This document shows positions 16,373 through 24,979 of a stretch of DNA of 54,567 nucleotides, piece after piece. This DNA comes from Paenibacillus agri (GTDB lineage: Bacteria; Bacillota; Bacilli; Paenibacillales; Paenibacillaceae). Positions within the stretch are counted from its first letter, which is position 1; each line of letters starts with the position of its first letter. The stretch lies in contig NZ_JABWCS010000184.1 of NCBI RefSeq assembly GCF_013359945.1, positions 1 to 54,567 on the forward strand, in the 5' to 3' direction. A model generated the notes under the pieces. The model saw only the letters and a list, made by a program, of their open reading frames with translations. It was not told where the DNA came from and ran no database searches. The translations under genes were made by a program, and so were the position numbers.

Positions 16373-16954
16373 TTAAGTCCGGTCTTCAGTGAGATAGGTT
16401 TTAACCGCCGGTGCGTTGTATGCCGCGAACTGATCCAGCATCCCCTTGGCTGTAGTATCGACCAGCACCATGGAACGGTATTTTTCCTGCATGAATTTCT
16501 CGGCAGCGATATGATCAAACATGGTAATTAAAGCGTCGTAGTAATGTTCGATATTTAGCAGACCCAGTGGCTTATCATGAAGTCCAAGCTGGCCCCAGGT
16601 AAAAATCTCGAAGTATTCCTCCAGCGTACCTGGTCCTCCCGGCAAAGCGATGAAGCCATCGGCGAGTTCTGCCATCTTGGCTTTACGTTCATGCATCGAA
16701 TCGACAACAATCAGCTCGGTCAGGTGGTTGTGGGCAATTTCCCGGGTTTGCAGAAAATGCGGCAGGACGCCGACTACCTTCCCGCCTTTCTCTAATACAG
16801 CGTCCGCTACGGCGCCCATCAAGCCTACACTGGCTCCGCCATAGATCAGGGTGATGTTACGCTCTGCAAGTTCATGACCTAACTTCTGTGCGCCTTCTCT
16901 ATAGACAGGGGATGCACCTTCACTCGATCCGCAAAAAACAGCTACACTTTTCAT
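16373..16954 (-). CDS. LOG family / TIGR00730 Rossmann-fold protein
   Basis: 193 aa, normal length. The signature ALPGGPGTLEEYFE is present, with the upstream LIYGGASVGLMGAVADAVL nucleotide-binding loop. Family members are cytokinin riboside 5'-monophosphate phosphoribohydrolases (LOG) or general nucleoside-monophosphate hydrolases; a bacterial physiological role is often unclear. The start at 16954 follows GAGAGGATAC. A single gene on the minus strand, close to the right inverted repeat of the 15650-16339 segment. Confidence 0.85.
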   Translation of the reverse strand: MKSVAVFCGSSEGASPVYREGAQKLGHELAERNITLIYGGASVGLMGAVADAVLEKGGKVVGVLPHFLQTREIAHNHLTELIVVDSMHERKAKMAELADGFIALPGGPGTLEEYFEIFTWGQLGLHDKPLGLLNIEHYYDALITMFDHIAAEKFMQEKYRSMVLVDTTAKGMLDQFAAYNAPAVKTYLTEDRT

Positions 16955-17175
16955 CGTATCCTCTCTCCTTCGGAAAGCTTTTTATAGGTATCCTACCATA
17001 CGTATGTTCGGGTGTGAAGTGACCAGAGTCATCGGCATGAACGCTACACTTCGGGGCCGGAGGAAGTACATTTGACTTTAATGATGTCTCTACCTATAAT
17101 TAAAAATATGAACGGTCTGTCTTTTATTTTTTCGTAATTGTCCTAATATTATAAACAGCATAAGGAGAGATTAGA

Positions 17176-17988
17176 ATGAGCAGAGTATGGTTTATTACAG
17201 GAACGTCAACAGGGTTTGGCCGGAAATTCGTGGAGCAGCTGCTTCACACTGGAGATAAAATTGTTGCTACAGCACGGAACATTGATTCCATCGCCGATTT
17301 GAAGGAGAAATCGCCGGAGAATGTGCATATTGCTGCACTGGATGTCACGAAGAAAGAAGAGATTGAAGCAGCGGTGCAAGAGGCAGTGGACGTATTCGGC
17401 CGGATTGATATTGTCGTTAATAACGCTGGCTACGGGCTATTTGGAATGCTGGAGGAATATACGGATGAGCAGATCAGAGATCAGTTCGATGTGAACGTGT
17501 TCGGTATGCTGGATGTTATCCGGGCCACTCTTCCAGTCTTCAAGAAGCAGAAGTCGGGGCATTATGTGAATTTGTCTTCGGTCTTCGGGGTATGGGCTGT
17601 TCCAACTTACAGTGTATATGCGGCATCGAAGTTTGCAGTGGAAGGCTTCTCCAAAGCAATGGCAGCTGAGCTGGCGATGTTCGGGATTAAGACTACGATT
17701 GTGGAACCGGGCGTCTTCTTAACCGAATTCATGGGATCTTCCCAAAAACAAAGCGAACCTACCGACGAATATGCACCGGTGTATGAAGCCTTCAACAAGA
17801 GCTATGAGGCCTTGAATATAGGCGATCAGGGTAAAGCGGTCGAATCCATTATCGCTATGATCAACAGCGAGAATCCGCCCCTGCATTTCCCGGTGGGTGC
17901 TATGGCATCGTATAGTATCCGGGATGAGCTGGGCAAAAGAATCGAAGAAGTTGTGGCGTGGGAAAAGGTTTCGTTGATCGCGGAGTAA
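17176..17988 (+). CDS. Short-chain dehydrogenase/reductase (SDR)
   Basis: 270 aa, classical SDR length. NAD(P)-binding TGTSTGFGRKF, the NNAGYG motif, catalytic Ser135 (NLSS) and Tyr148-x3-Lys152 (YAASK) are all present. Start ATG 17176 follows AAGGAGAG. It is convergent with a TetR gene across a terminator, a common pairing where the TetR protein controls the SDR. The substrate is unknown. Confidence 0.9.
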   Translation: MSRVWFITGTSTGFGRKFVEQLLHTGDKIVATARNIDSIADLKEKSPENVHIAALDVTKKEEIEAAVQEAVDVFGRIDIVVNNAGYGLFGMLEEYTDEQIRDQFDVNVFGMLDVIRATLPVFKKQKSGHYVNLSSVFGVWAVPTYSVYAASKFAVEGFSKAMAAELAMFGIKTTIVEPGVFLTEFMGSSQKQSEPTDEYAPVYEAFNKSYEALNIGDQGKAVESIIAMINSENPPLHFPVGAMASYSIRDELGKRIEEVVAWEKVSLIAE

Positions 17989-18015
17989 ACCCCGCCAGAG
18001 TCACGCTATCAGCAA

Positions 18016-18051
18016 AGAGACCTTACAGATGAAGCCGTAAGGTCTCTTTTT
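18016..18051 (+). terminator. Rho-independent terminator of the SDR gene
   Basis: 11-bp stem AGAGACCTTAC / GTAAGGTCTCT (18016-18026, 18037-18047) followed by TTTTT. It can also serve the convergent TetR gene, though the minus-strand T-tract is short. Confidence 0.85.
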
Positions 18052-18066
18052 ATTGCCAACATCGGT

Positions 18067-18651
18067 TTATTTCAATACATCATCGATATAACGAGATAGT
18101 TGATCTTTGATCAGCTGGAGCGGGGAGAACGGAAGAAGCTTGTTCATGAGCAGGCTCCCCTCGATCAGCGAGAGTATGACTACGGCCGTATTACGGGTAT
18201 TGGCATCCGATCGGAATTCCTCTTGGGCGATTCCTGTATTTATGATATCTTCCAGCAATACCAGCATTCTGTCCATCGCTTCTTGTGCATGTTGGAACAG
18301 GGGAGGGGAAACAGCTTCGGCTTCTACAGCGGCATTGGCAATAGGACAGCCACCTGGAAAATCGAGGTCGAGATAAGTCTCGACAAAGGCATTCAGCTTA
18401 TCGGCTGCTGCTGATGCCGAGGCGATGGCCGGCTCCATCTGTTCAGTAATCAGTGTGCAGTTGTATTTGAACGACTCGATCATCAGGTCTTCTTTATCTC
18501 TGAAATGATTATATAAGCCGCCCTTTTGCAGTCCGGTCGCATCTGTAACCTCGGCCAGGGAGGTGGATAAGTAACCGCGCTGATTGAGCAGCAGGGAGGT
18601 TTTCTCGATCACATATTGTTTCGTTTTCTCACCTTTACGAATCTTCAACAC
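18067..18651 (-). CDS. TetR/AcrR family transcriptional regulator
   Basis: 194 aa. N-terminal TetR HTH at about residues 27-47 (TSLAEVTDATGLQKGGLYNHF), followed by a C-terminal domain with the PGGCPIANA stretch typical of a common YxaF/AcuR-like subgroup. Start near KIRKGEKTKQYVIEK with an AAGGCGG ribosome site. Convergent with the SDR gene; regulation of that gene is a reasonable guess. Confidence 0.85.
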   Translation of the reverse strand: MLKIRKGEKTKQYVIEKTSLLLNQRGYLSTSLAEVTDATGLQKGGLYNHFRDKEDLMIESFKYNCTLITEQMEPAIASASAAADKLNAFVETYLDLDFPGGCPIANAAVEAEAVSPPLFQHAQEAMDRMLVLLEDIINTGIAQEEFRSDANTRNTAVVILSLIEGSLLMNKLLPFSPLQLIKDQLSRYIDDVLK

Positions 18652-18817
18652 CGCCTTTCAAGCTCATGCTTCTTCTTTATTCTAAAATCAAAGGAAGCAG
18701 ACGTCAATAAAAGACGGATTGTTCGTTTTCATAGTGAATCATTCTGCATATTATTGTATAGCAGAGAATGTATGAACAAATTTTCGTATCCCCGGCAAGG
18801 CCAGCATTGAGTGCTGT

Positions 18818-19318
18818 TTACAGTCCGGCAAAGGATATGTTAGCCCCCATGTAATAACCGATAGAGGTGAATACCAGAACCCACACCAGTGATCCTAGGC
18901 TGGCGGTAAGGAAATATTTCCGAAAGGGCATGGCACTAATTCCGGAGATGTAGCTAGTAGCATGTCTCAGGCCTGGAACGAAGTATCCGAGCAGAATCGT
19001 CCAGAGACCAAACTTTGCGAACCAGCGCTTCACAATCTCAAACCGTTTGGTGGTGAGGCCGATCCACTTGCCATGCTTGTCAACCAGTGGTTGTCCCAGT
19101 TTTTTGCCCAGGGTATAGCTAGTGAGCATACCTGTGACCGCTCCGATGAAGCAGACCAGCACGGAAATCGAGAAATCAAGGACCATTACAGAACACAGAT
19201 AGCCTACGAACAGCATTAGAATTTCATCGGGAACCGGAATGCCTATAATTCCAAGCGCAAGCAGCGCAAAAATCGCGAAATATCCATATTGAGTGATCAT
19301 ATCCATAATCCATGCCAT
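18818..19318 (-). CDS. DedA family membrane protein
   Basis: 166 aa, slightly shorter than the usual 195-220 aa. Several membrane helices, with the DedA features GIIGIPVPDEILMLFVG and, near the C-terminal third, FGLWTILLGYFVPGLRHATSYISG (the conserved F-x-RxxP-x-R-type segment here as VPGLRH). DedA proteins are lipid scramblases/transporters (for example of undecaprenyl phosphate or phosphatidylethanolamine). It starts 7 bp after pssA, with its ribosome site inside the last pssA codons, so the two are co-translated. Last gene of the RR-HK-PssA-DedA operon. Confidence 0.85.
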   Translation of the reverse strand: MAWIMDMITQYGYFAIFALLALGIIGIPVPDEILMLFVGYLCSVMVLDFSISVLVCFIGAVTGMLTSYTLGKKLGQPLVDKHGKWIGLTTKRFEIVKRWFAKFGLWTILLGYFVPGLRHATSYISGISAMPFRKYFLTASLGSLVWVLVFTSIGYYMGANISFAGL

Positions 19319-19325
19319 GCTGCAG

Positions 19326-19862
19326 TCACTTCCTGGCGTAAGTTTTTTTAAAGGATGGAAACGGAATTCTGCTTATCATCAGAACAGACAGCAAGCCCAT
19401 CACAAGCAGTGTCATTTCAGGCTTCACCCGGTCACCGAGTAATGTGGTAAGAGACAGTATTACTCCGGCAGCGGTAATGGGCAGACCGACGAACCCTCTG
19501 ACGGGAGCACTTATATTAAATCTTGCCAACCGGAGCGCCCCGCATACCAGGAATACAACCGCCGCGAGCGGTCCGAGCCACACAGAATCCTCCAGCTTGT
19601 ACATTAAGATCAGAAATACCGGAGCAATCCCGAAGGAAACGATGTCTGCGAGTGAGTCCAACTGTTTGCCAAAATCACTGGGACAATGCAGTAGACGAGC
19701 CAACAATCCATCCAGCACATCACATACGGCTGCCACCATCACCAGTGCAAATGCGACCATATATTCTTCGCGAATGGTAAAAAATAATGATAAGGCCCCT
19801 GCTCCCAAGTTGATTACAGTGAAAGCTGAGGGTAACCAAATCCATTTCATGTTTATTTTCAC
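19326..19862 (-). CDS. pssA: CDP-diacylglycerol-serine O-phosphatidyltransferase
   Basis: 178 aa, normal for the Gram-positive enzyme. The CDP-alcohol phosphotransferase motif is complete: DGLLARLLHCPSDFGKQLD followed by SLAD, with the paired aspartates spaced as required. Multiple membrane helices. Makes phosphatidylserine, the precursor of phosphatidylethanolamine; no decarboxylase gene is in the window. The start is GTG 19862 or the ATG four codons later (19850); AAAGGCG precedes both. It is 36 bp downstream of a histidine kinase gene, so membrane lipid synthesis may be under that system. Confidence 0.88.
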   Translation of the reverse strand: MKINMKWIWLPSAFTVINLGAGALSLFFTIREEYMVAFALVMVAAVCDVLDGLLARLLHCPSDFGKQLDSLADIVSFGIAPVFLILMYKLEDSVWLGPLAAVVFLVCGALRLARFNISAPVRGFVGLPITAAGVILSLTTLLGDRVKPEMTLLVMGLLSVLMISRIPFPSFKKTYARK

Positions 19863-19898
19863 GCCTTTCGTGTAAAAAAAGATGATATTGAAAAATGA

Positions 19899-21683
19899 TT
19901 AATGATCAAAGGTAATGACGATGCGAACGCCCATCCCCGTGTTCTCCGCTACATACCGGCAGCCGTGCAGATCCAGAATCCGCTTGACGATGGCAAGCCC
20001 AAGTCCTGTCCCGCCAGTCTGACGGCTGCGTGAAGGCTCAGCCCGGAAAAACCGCTCCCAGATTTGCTCCAACTGATGCTCCGGGATTTGCTCGCCGGTA
20101 TTTTCAATGGAGAAAATAGAGGACTCTTCCAAGCCCTTGATACTTATAGTAATCGTGCTGCCTTCCACCGCATGACGGATCGCATTGGTAACGAGGTTAG
20201 AGACTACCTGTTCCATCCACCTTAAATCGCCATAGAGCGGGAGCTCATTGGAAGGAATAATCACAGCCTCGAGATTTTTTTGCTTCAATAAATAGACGAG
20301 CTTGCCCATTACATCTTCCACCAGCTCGCTGAGCATATAGGTTGTTTTACGGAGCTTGAGAGTGTCGGACTGCAAGGTCGCAAGATTCAGCATATCCTGA
20401 ACGAGCATCTCCATTTTGTCCGATTCCTCGATAATGACGCCGATGTAGTGATCCTGCTTGCCAGCGCTCACCCCGTCCTGCAACCCTTCCGCGAAGCCCT
20501 TAATGATGCTGATGGGGGTCTTCAGCTCATGCGATGCATTGGCGAAAAACTCTTGCTGGGCGATCTCCATTTTTTGCTTTTCTTTCATATCACTCACCAG
20601 TTGCTGATTAGCCTCCTGAAGCTCCCCTAGCGCGCTGTCCAGCTTGCGCGAGAGGGTGTGCATGCTGGACGAAAGACTGCCCAGCTCGTCATTTTGCCGG
20701 ATAGGCTCGTGATCAGTGAAGTCGAGATTGACCATTCGCTTCGCTGCATTGTTAATCGAGATAAGCGGACGGGTCACGATTTTTGAGAAGAAGAGAGACA
20801 GAAACAGGATTAGAATGAATCCACCGATGCCTAGATAGACATAGAACCACTGCAGGGCCTGATTCGTCTCACTGACCTCCTGGAGCGAAGTCACTGTGAA
20901 CAACAGGTCAATGTCGCCGTTCTTCATCTTCACAGGGTAGAGCAGAACGGAACTGCGGACGCCGGTCCAGGGTTCTGTCCAATCTGCTTGCTGAACCTCC
21001 AGTTTTTTTAGCTTCTCAAGCAGGGTTGGAGTTAGAGGGAACCATTCCTCCATAGCAGACAGCATAAGAACCTGGCGGGGGTTCCATGTCTTCAGATCAG
21101 GGAGTACAATCTCTGTAACTGTGCCCGTAATGGTCTCTGTTTCCCCAAACTCGTCTTCGCCAGTTATCACTTTTGCAGAAGGTTCTCCAACTACCGGTCC
21201 GCCTTGCTTGTAAATGTTTATCGGATAAAGCACATGGATCTGCGAATCTTCAACGATATCGTTCTCACCGAAGATGGTTAGCTCATCGCCCTGCTGTATC
21301 TGGGCATTCTTCAGCTCCGTGCCATACATATTCATAAAAAGGGACAGGTTGATCGTAACGAGCTGCCCATTTTCTTTTTTCAACGTGATATGGAAGGGGT
21401 CGCCTAGCTTCACTTTGCCTTCCAGGGTCAGAATGGCCAGCTGGCTTTTGTTCTGAATGATGAACTTGGCCGTGTCCTTGGAAATTTGACTCATGCTCCG
21501 ATTCTCTTCTGAGGCGTAGTTTGCGGCGTAAGTCTTCAAATGATTTTCTACCCGGGAGATTTTCTGGTTCTCGTAGAAGCCTTCGAAGAACAGCATTTGG
21601 CTGAGGATCACCATGCCGTAAAAGCACAGGAAAAAAACAACGGTCATGATAAACAGCTTATAGGTGACGCCACGCTTCTTCAT
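19899..21683 (-). CDS. Membrane sensor histidine kinase
   Basis: 594 aa. Membrane helix at residues ~8-32, a large extracytoplasmic sensor (~33-280) with no recognised fold, second helix ~283-306 (GIGGFILILFLSLFFS), HAMP, then HisKA with phospho-acceptor His385 (FFANASHELKTPISI) and HATPase_c (N box NLVTNAIRHAV, G1 SIENTGEQIP, G2 GGTGLGLAIVKRI). Overlaps the response regulator gene by 4 bp (ATGA), so it is its cognate kinase. The stimulus is unknown; co-transcribed pssA and dedA suggest an envelope or lipid signal. Confidence 0.92.
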   Translation of the reverse strand: MKKRGVTYKLFIMTVVFFLCFYGMVILSQMLFFEGFYENQKISRVENHLKTYAANYASEENRSMSQISKDTAKFIIQNKSQLAILTLEGKVKLGDPFHITLKKENGQLVTINLSLFMNMYGTELKNAQIQQGDELTIFGENDIVEDSQIHVLYPINIYKQGGPVVGEPSAKVITGEDEFGETETITGTVTEIVLPDLKTWNPRQVLMLSAMEEWFPLTPTLLEKLKKLEVQQADWTEPWTGVRSSVLLYPVKMKNGDIDLLFTVTSLQEVSETNQALQWFYVYLGIGGFILILFLSLFFSKIVTRPLISINNAAKRMVNLDFTDHEPIRQNDELGSLSSSMHTLSRKLDSALGELQEANQQLVSDMKEKQKMEIAQQEFFANASHELKTPISIIKGFAEGLQDGVSAGKQDHYIGVIIEESDKMEMLVQDMLNLATLQSDTLKLRKTTYMLSELVEDVMGKLVYLLKQKNLEAVIIPSNELPLYGDLRWMEQVVSNLVTNAIRHAVEGSTITISIKGLEESSIFSIENTGEQIPEHQLEQIWERFFRAEPSRSRQTGGTGLGLAIVKRILDLHGCRYVAENTGMGVRIVITFDH

Positions 21684-22360
21684 TCTTCCTCCTCGAACTT
21701 ATAGCCGGTACCGATTACAGTACGGATATGACGTGATTCCGTTCCGAGCTTGCTCCGCAGTTTTTTGATATGGGTATCCACGACACGGGAATCACCTTCA
21801 AAATCCAATCCCCATATCCGGTCAAGTACAGTGTCGCGTGAAATAACAATCCCTTTGTTTTTGATCAAATAAAGAAGCAGTTCATACTCCTTGGGAGCCA
21901 GCTCCACTTCCACATGGTTCACTTCCAGCCGCCGGGCCATCGTGTTCAGTACCGCACCGCCGAACGTTAAGAGTGATGGCTGAGCTTTGGAAAGACCCTC
22001 GACTCTTTTCATCAGAACATTCGCCCGGGCCACGAGCACCTTAGGACTAAACGGCTTGGTGACATAATCGTCGGCGCCCAGCTCAAAGCCTAATATTTTA
22101 TCATCCTCGCCGGATTTGGCCGTCAGCAAAATAATAGGCACCTCTGAGCGGCTGCGAACCTGCCGGCATACTTCCCAGCCATCGATTTCCGGCATCATGA
22201 TATCCAGAATCAGGAGGTCCGGCTGCAGGTCATCGAAACGGAGTAAGGCTTCTTGACCGTTGCCAGCTTCGTAGACATCCCAATCACTTTGTATAAAATA
22301 GTCGGCAATGACTTCACGAATACGGATTTCATCCTCAACGAGAAGCACTTTTTTATTCAT
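21680..22360 (-). CDS. OmpR/PhoB family response regulator
   Basis: 226 aa. Receiver domain with acidic pair Glu9/Asp10, phospho-acceptor Asp53 (LLILDIMMPEIDG) and Lys in VTKPFSP; C-terminal winged helix (APKEYELLLYLIKNKG, DSRVVDTHIKKLRSKL). First gene of the four-gene minus-strand operon; GAGGGA precedes the start at 22360. Confidence 0.93.
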   Translation of the reverse strand: MNKKVLLVEDEIRIREVIADYFIQSDWDVYEAGNGQEALLRFDDLQPDLLILDIMMPEIDGWEVCRQVRSRSEVPIILLTAKSGEDDKILGFELGADDYVTKPFSPKVLVARANVLMKRVEGLSKAQPSLLTFGGAVLNTMARRLEVNHVEVELAPKEYELLLYLIKNKGIVISRDTVLDRIWGLDFEGDSRVVDTHIKKLRSKLGTESRHIRTVIGTGYKFEEEE

Positions 22361-22479
22361 GGAATCCCTCTTTTAATTCAGCTTGAAAAAAAGTATAACC
22401 TGCGGGTATGTCTTTCATGTGTCCATGAGGACACCGTGATAAATTTGGGGAAGAGGCGGGGGAGTCAATTTAAATATCA

Positions 22480-22809
22480 TCAAATGAAGTGAAAAACACA
22501 TTTGCGGGTGTTTTTGAAGACGCTGCCCTTTGGAAAGCCGAATTGCTTCGAGATGGTAATCCCGTTAACCGGTTCAAGCTGGCCGATGGCATCCAGCACA
22601 TGCAGCATGATGATCGTCAGTTCCTTGATCAGATCTTTAAGGACCGGAATGTCCGTATGCTCTAGCATCCATGCGGTTTCCTCGTCATCCTCCTGCTGCA
22701 ACTTTTTTTGTAAAGCATAGGTCTGCTCCAGCAGAGTTTGGATCAATGTATCATTATCGCCGCCTGTGCCGGGATCGGAATCAGGGGAAGAGTTATAGGA
22801 TAGATTCAT
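22480..22809 (-). pseudogene. Truncated MarR-like regulator
   Basis: 109 aa. After a low-complexity start (SSPDSDPGTGGDND) the frame gives a helical region and then the opening of a winged HTH (HVLDAIGQLEPVNGITISKQ, then FGFPKGSVFKNTRK), where related MarR proteins as I remember them read GSVSKITRKL and continue with the wing. Here the frame runs into CVFHFI and stop. So the recognition helix is damaged and the C-terminal half is missing. GGAGAG precedes the ATG at 22809. Either a recent pseudogene or a short HTH-less remnant. Confidence 0.5.
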
Positions 22810-23028
22810 GTCTGCTCTCCTTATAAGTAAGGCTTCCTCAGTATAACAATAATAAGGTCACCTATAAAGTTTCGGGGAAACCATAACTGGTGTCACATAT
22901 ATATCATGATTTTTGAGATCAAAAAGCAATAAAATCATAGAAATTGGTACCTTCTTATCGTAGAAATGATAACAAAATCACAGCAATCGAAAGTTTAAAA
23001 TGCGTTATAGCTGTGATAGCATTCCATT

Positions 23029-23042
23029 TGTAAGCGGATTCA
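23029..23042 (+). promoter_or_regulatory. cre-like site (CcpA) upstream of importer 2
   Basis: TGTAAGCGGATTCA matches the catabolite-responsive element consensus TGNAANCGNWNNCA at every defined position. It lies 23 bp before the TTG start at 23066 and downstream of the likely promoter, a position that would block elongation. CcpA binding is inferred. Confidence 0.6.
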
Positions 23043-23065
23043 CGAAATGTAGAGGGGGTTCCACT

Positions 23066-23977
23066 TTGCTCAAAGAACTGAATAAGCACAAGGTCTTGTA
23101 TCTGATGACCTTGCCTGCGATGCTACTGCTGCTGGTATTCAGTTATTTTCCGATGGCCGGCATTATTATCGCGTTTAAAGATTTCAATTTAAGTACGGGG
23201 ATATTTCGCAGCTCCTGGGCACACCCGATCTATGAGAATTTTCAATACTTCTTTACTTCATCCAATTGGGTCCGGGTAACCCGGAATACCATCCTGCTGA
23301 ATTTATTGTTCATCGCGGTTGGCACCTTCCTTAATGTGGCGCTGGCGATCCTTTTTAATGAGATCCGGTCGGTCTGGTTCAAGCGGGTTTCTCAATCACT
23401 AACGCTGCTTCCATACTTCATCTCCTGGATTGTGGTGGGTGTGTTCGCTTACAACATCCTGAGCTATGAGCACGGAATGTTAAGCGAGCTGCTGGTGAGA
23501 TGGGGCTTTGATAAGATTGACTGGTATTCGCGTCCAATGGCTTGGCCTTTTATAATCGCCATAATTTTTGTATGGAAAAGCATCGGCTATAACAGCATTA
23601 TCTACCTGGCCACCCTGATGGGAATTGACAATACGCTTTATGAATCGGCCCGGATTGACGGAGCTACCAAGTTCAGGCAGATCATTCATATTACCATTCC
23701 GATGCTGCGGCCAACCATTATCGTGCTGACCCTGCTTGGCATCGGCCACATTATGAACTCTGATTTCGGAATGTTCTACTCCCTTGTCGGCGATAACTCT
23801 CAGATCTATTCTACAGTGGATGTGATCGACACCTTTGTCTTCCGCAGCTTGAAGGGAGCCGGGGATATGGGAATGGCCGCAGCGGCGAACTTCTATCAGT
23901 CGGTACTGGCCTTCGTGCTTGTCTATATCAGCAACCGGCTGGCCCGCAAGTATGAAAGCGACGCAGCGCTCTTTTAA
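23066..23977 (+). CDS. Sugar ABC transporter permease, LplB type
   Basis: 303 aa from the TTG at 23066, which has AGAGGGGG 7 nt upstream; the in-frame ATG at 23000 lacks a ribosome site and would place a perfect cre site inside the coding region. Six membrane helices, GIIIAFKDFNLSTGIF near the N-terminus, EAA loop LYESARIDGATKFRQI. First gene of the second importer operon (23066-26560), in the same order as the first. Confidence 0.88.
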   Translation: MLKELNKHKVLYLMTLPAMLLLLVFSYFPMAGIIIAFKDFNLSTGIFRSSWAHPIYENFQYFFTSSNWVRVTRNTILLNLLFIAVGTFLNVALAILFNEIRSVWFKRVSQSLTLLPYFISWIVVGVFAYNILSYEHGMLSELLVRWGFDKIDWYSRPMAWPFIIAIIFVWKSIGYNSIIYLATLMGIDNTLYESARIDGATKFRQIIHITIPMLRPTIIVLTLLGIGHIMNSDFGMFYSLVGDNSQIYSTVDVIDTFVFRSLKGAGDMGMAAAANFYQSVLAFVLVYISNRLARKYESDAALF

Positions 23978-24007
23978 AAAAATGAGGTGCATAATGGAGG
24001 TACTTGC

Positions 24008-24889
24008 ATGAAAATCAGCACATCCTTTTCCTGGGGCCAAGCGTTTCTAAATCTGATCGTCACGCTGATCGCCCTGTTCTGTGTCATCCCGTTTATCATT
24101 ATCCTATCCAGCTCTATGACCCGGGAAATGGATATTCTCACCAGCGGGTATAATCTGTTTCCGAAAAATATTGACTTTGCGGCTTATCAGTATTTGTTCC
24201 AGCGGATGAGTGTGATCCTGAATGGCTACAAGGTCACGAGTCTGGTCACGGTGATTGGTACCATCGCCAGTCTGGCGATCACGGCCATGATTGCTTACCC
24301 GCTGTCACTGCGCAGGCTGAAATACCGTAATTTTATCTCCGCCTACGTGCTGCTCACAATGCTCTTCAGCGGCGGAATGGTTCCATGGTATATCATCTGC
24401 GTCAAATATCTTCATCTTCACAACAATATGGCTGCACTTATTCTGCCTTCGATGGTTAACGGGTTCAATGTGTTCCTGATGCGCAGCTACTTCTCCTCGA
24501 TCCCGGAGGAAATGCATGAATCCGCCAAAATCGACGGTTCCGGAGAGTTCCGGACGTTGATATCTATCATTTTGCCGCTATCGACACCGGTGTTTGCCTC
24601 TGTAGGCTTGTTTATAGCTCTGGGCTACTGGAATGACTGGTGGCTGGGGCTGATGCTAATCGACAAGGTAGAGCTGCAGCCGCTGCAGCTGCTTCTGCGG
24701 ACCATTATCTCGAATGTGGATTATCTGGCCAATTCCAGCGTGCTGGCCACGACTGCTGACCAGATGATGCCGCGCGAAAGTATCAAGATGGCTGCCACGA
24801 TGATTACAATCGGTCCGATTATTTTTCTGTATCCGTTCCTCCAGAAGTATTTCGTCAAGGGATTGATGCTGGGGGCGATTAAAGGGTAA
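24008..24889 (+). CDS. Sugar ABC transporter permease, LplC/YtcP type
   Basis: 293 aa from the ATG at 24008 (GGAGG 8 nt upstream); an upstream GTG at 23987 is less likely. Six membrane helices, EAA loop HESAKIDGSGEFRTL, C-terminal FVKGLMLGAIKG signature. Pairs with the 23066 permease. Confidence 0.88.
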   Translation: MKISTSFSWGQAFLNLIVTLIALFCVIPFIIILSSSMTREMDILTSGYNLFPKNIDFAAYQYLFQRMSVILNGYKVTSLVTVIGTIASLAITAMIAYPLSLRRLKYRNFISAYVLLTMLFSGGMVPWYIICVKYLHLHNNMAALILPSMVNGFNVFLMRSYFSSIPEEMHESAKIDGSGEFRTLISIILPLSTPVFASVGLFIALGYWNDWWLGLMLIDKVELQPLQLLLRTIISNVDYLANSSVLATTADQMMPRESIKMAATMITIGPIIFLYPFLQKYFVKGLMLGAIKG

Positions 24890-24979
24890 GACATTCGCGT
24901 GTTTGTCAGGTTGATGAAGGCTTGAACGGCAATGGTGCCGCTGAGCATATTCACAAAATTGTTAATAGGGGGAACGGCA

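Noticed and set aside
22932..22990. Direct repeat AAAATCATAGAAAT / AAAATCACAGCAAT upstream of importer 2
   Set aside because: Short, imperfect and in AT-rich DNA; could be regulator half-sites but chance is not excluded.
23000..23065. N-terminal extension of the LplB-type permease from ATG 23000
   Set aside because: No ribosome site, and it would put a perfect cre site inside the coding region; TTG 23066 has AGAGGGGG.
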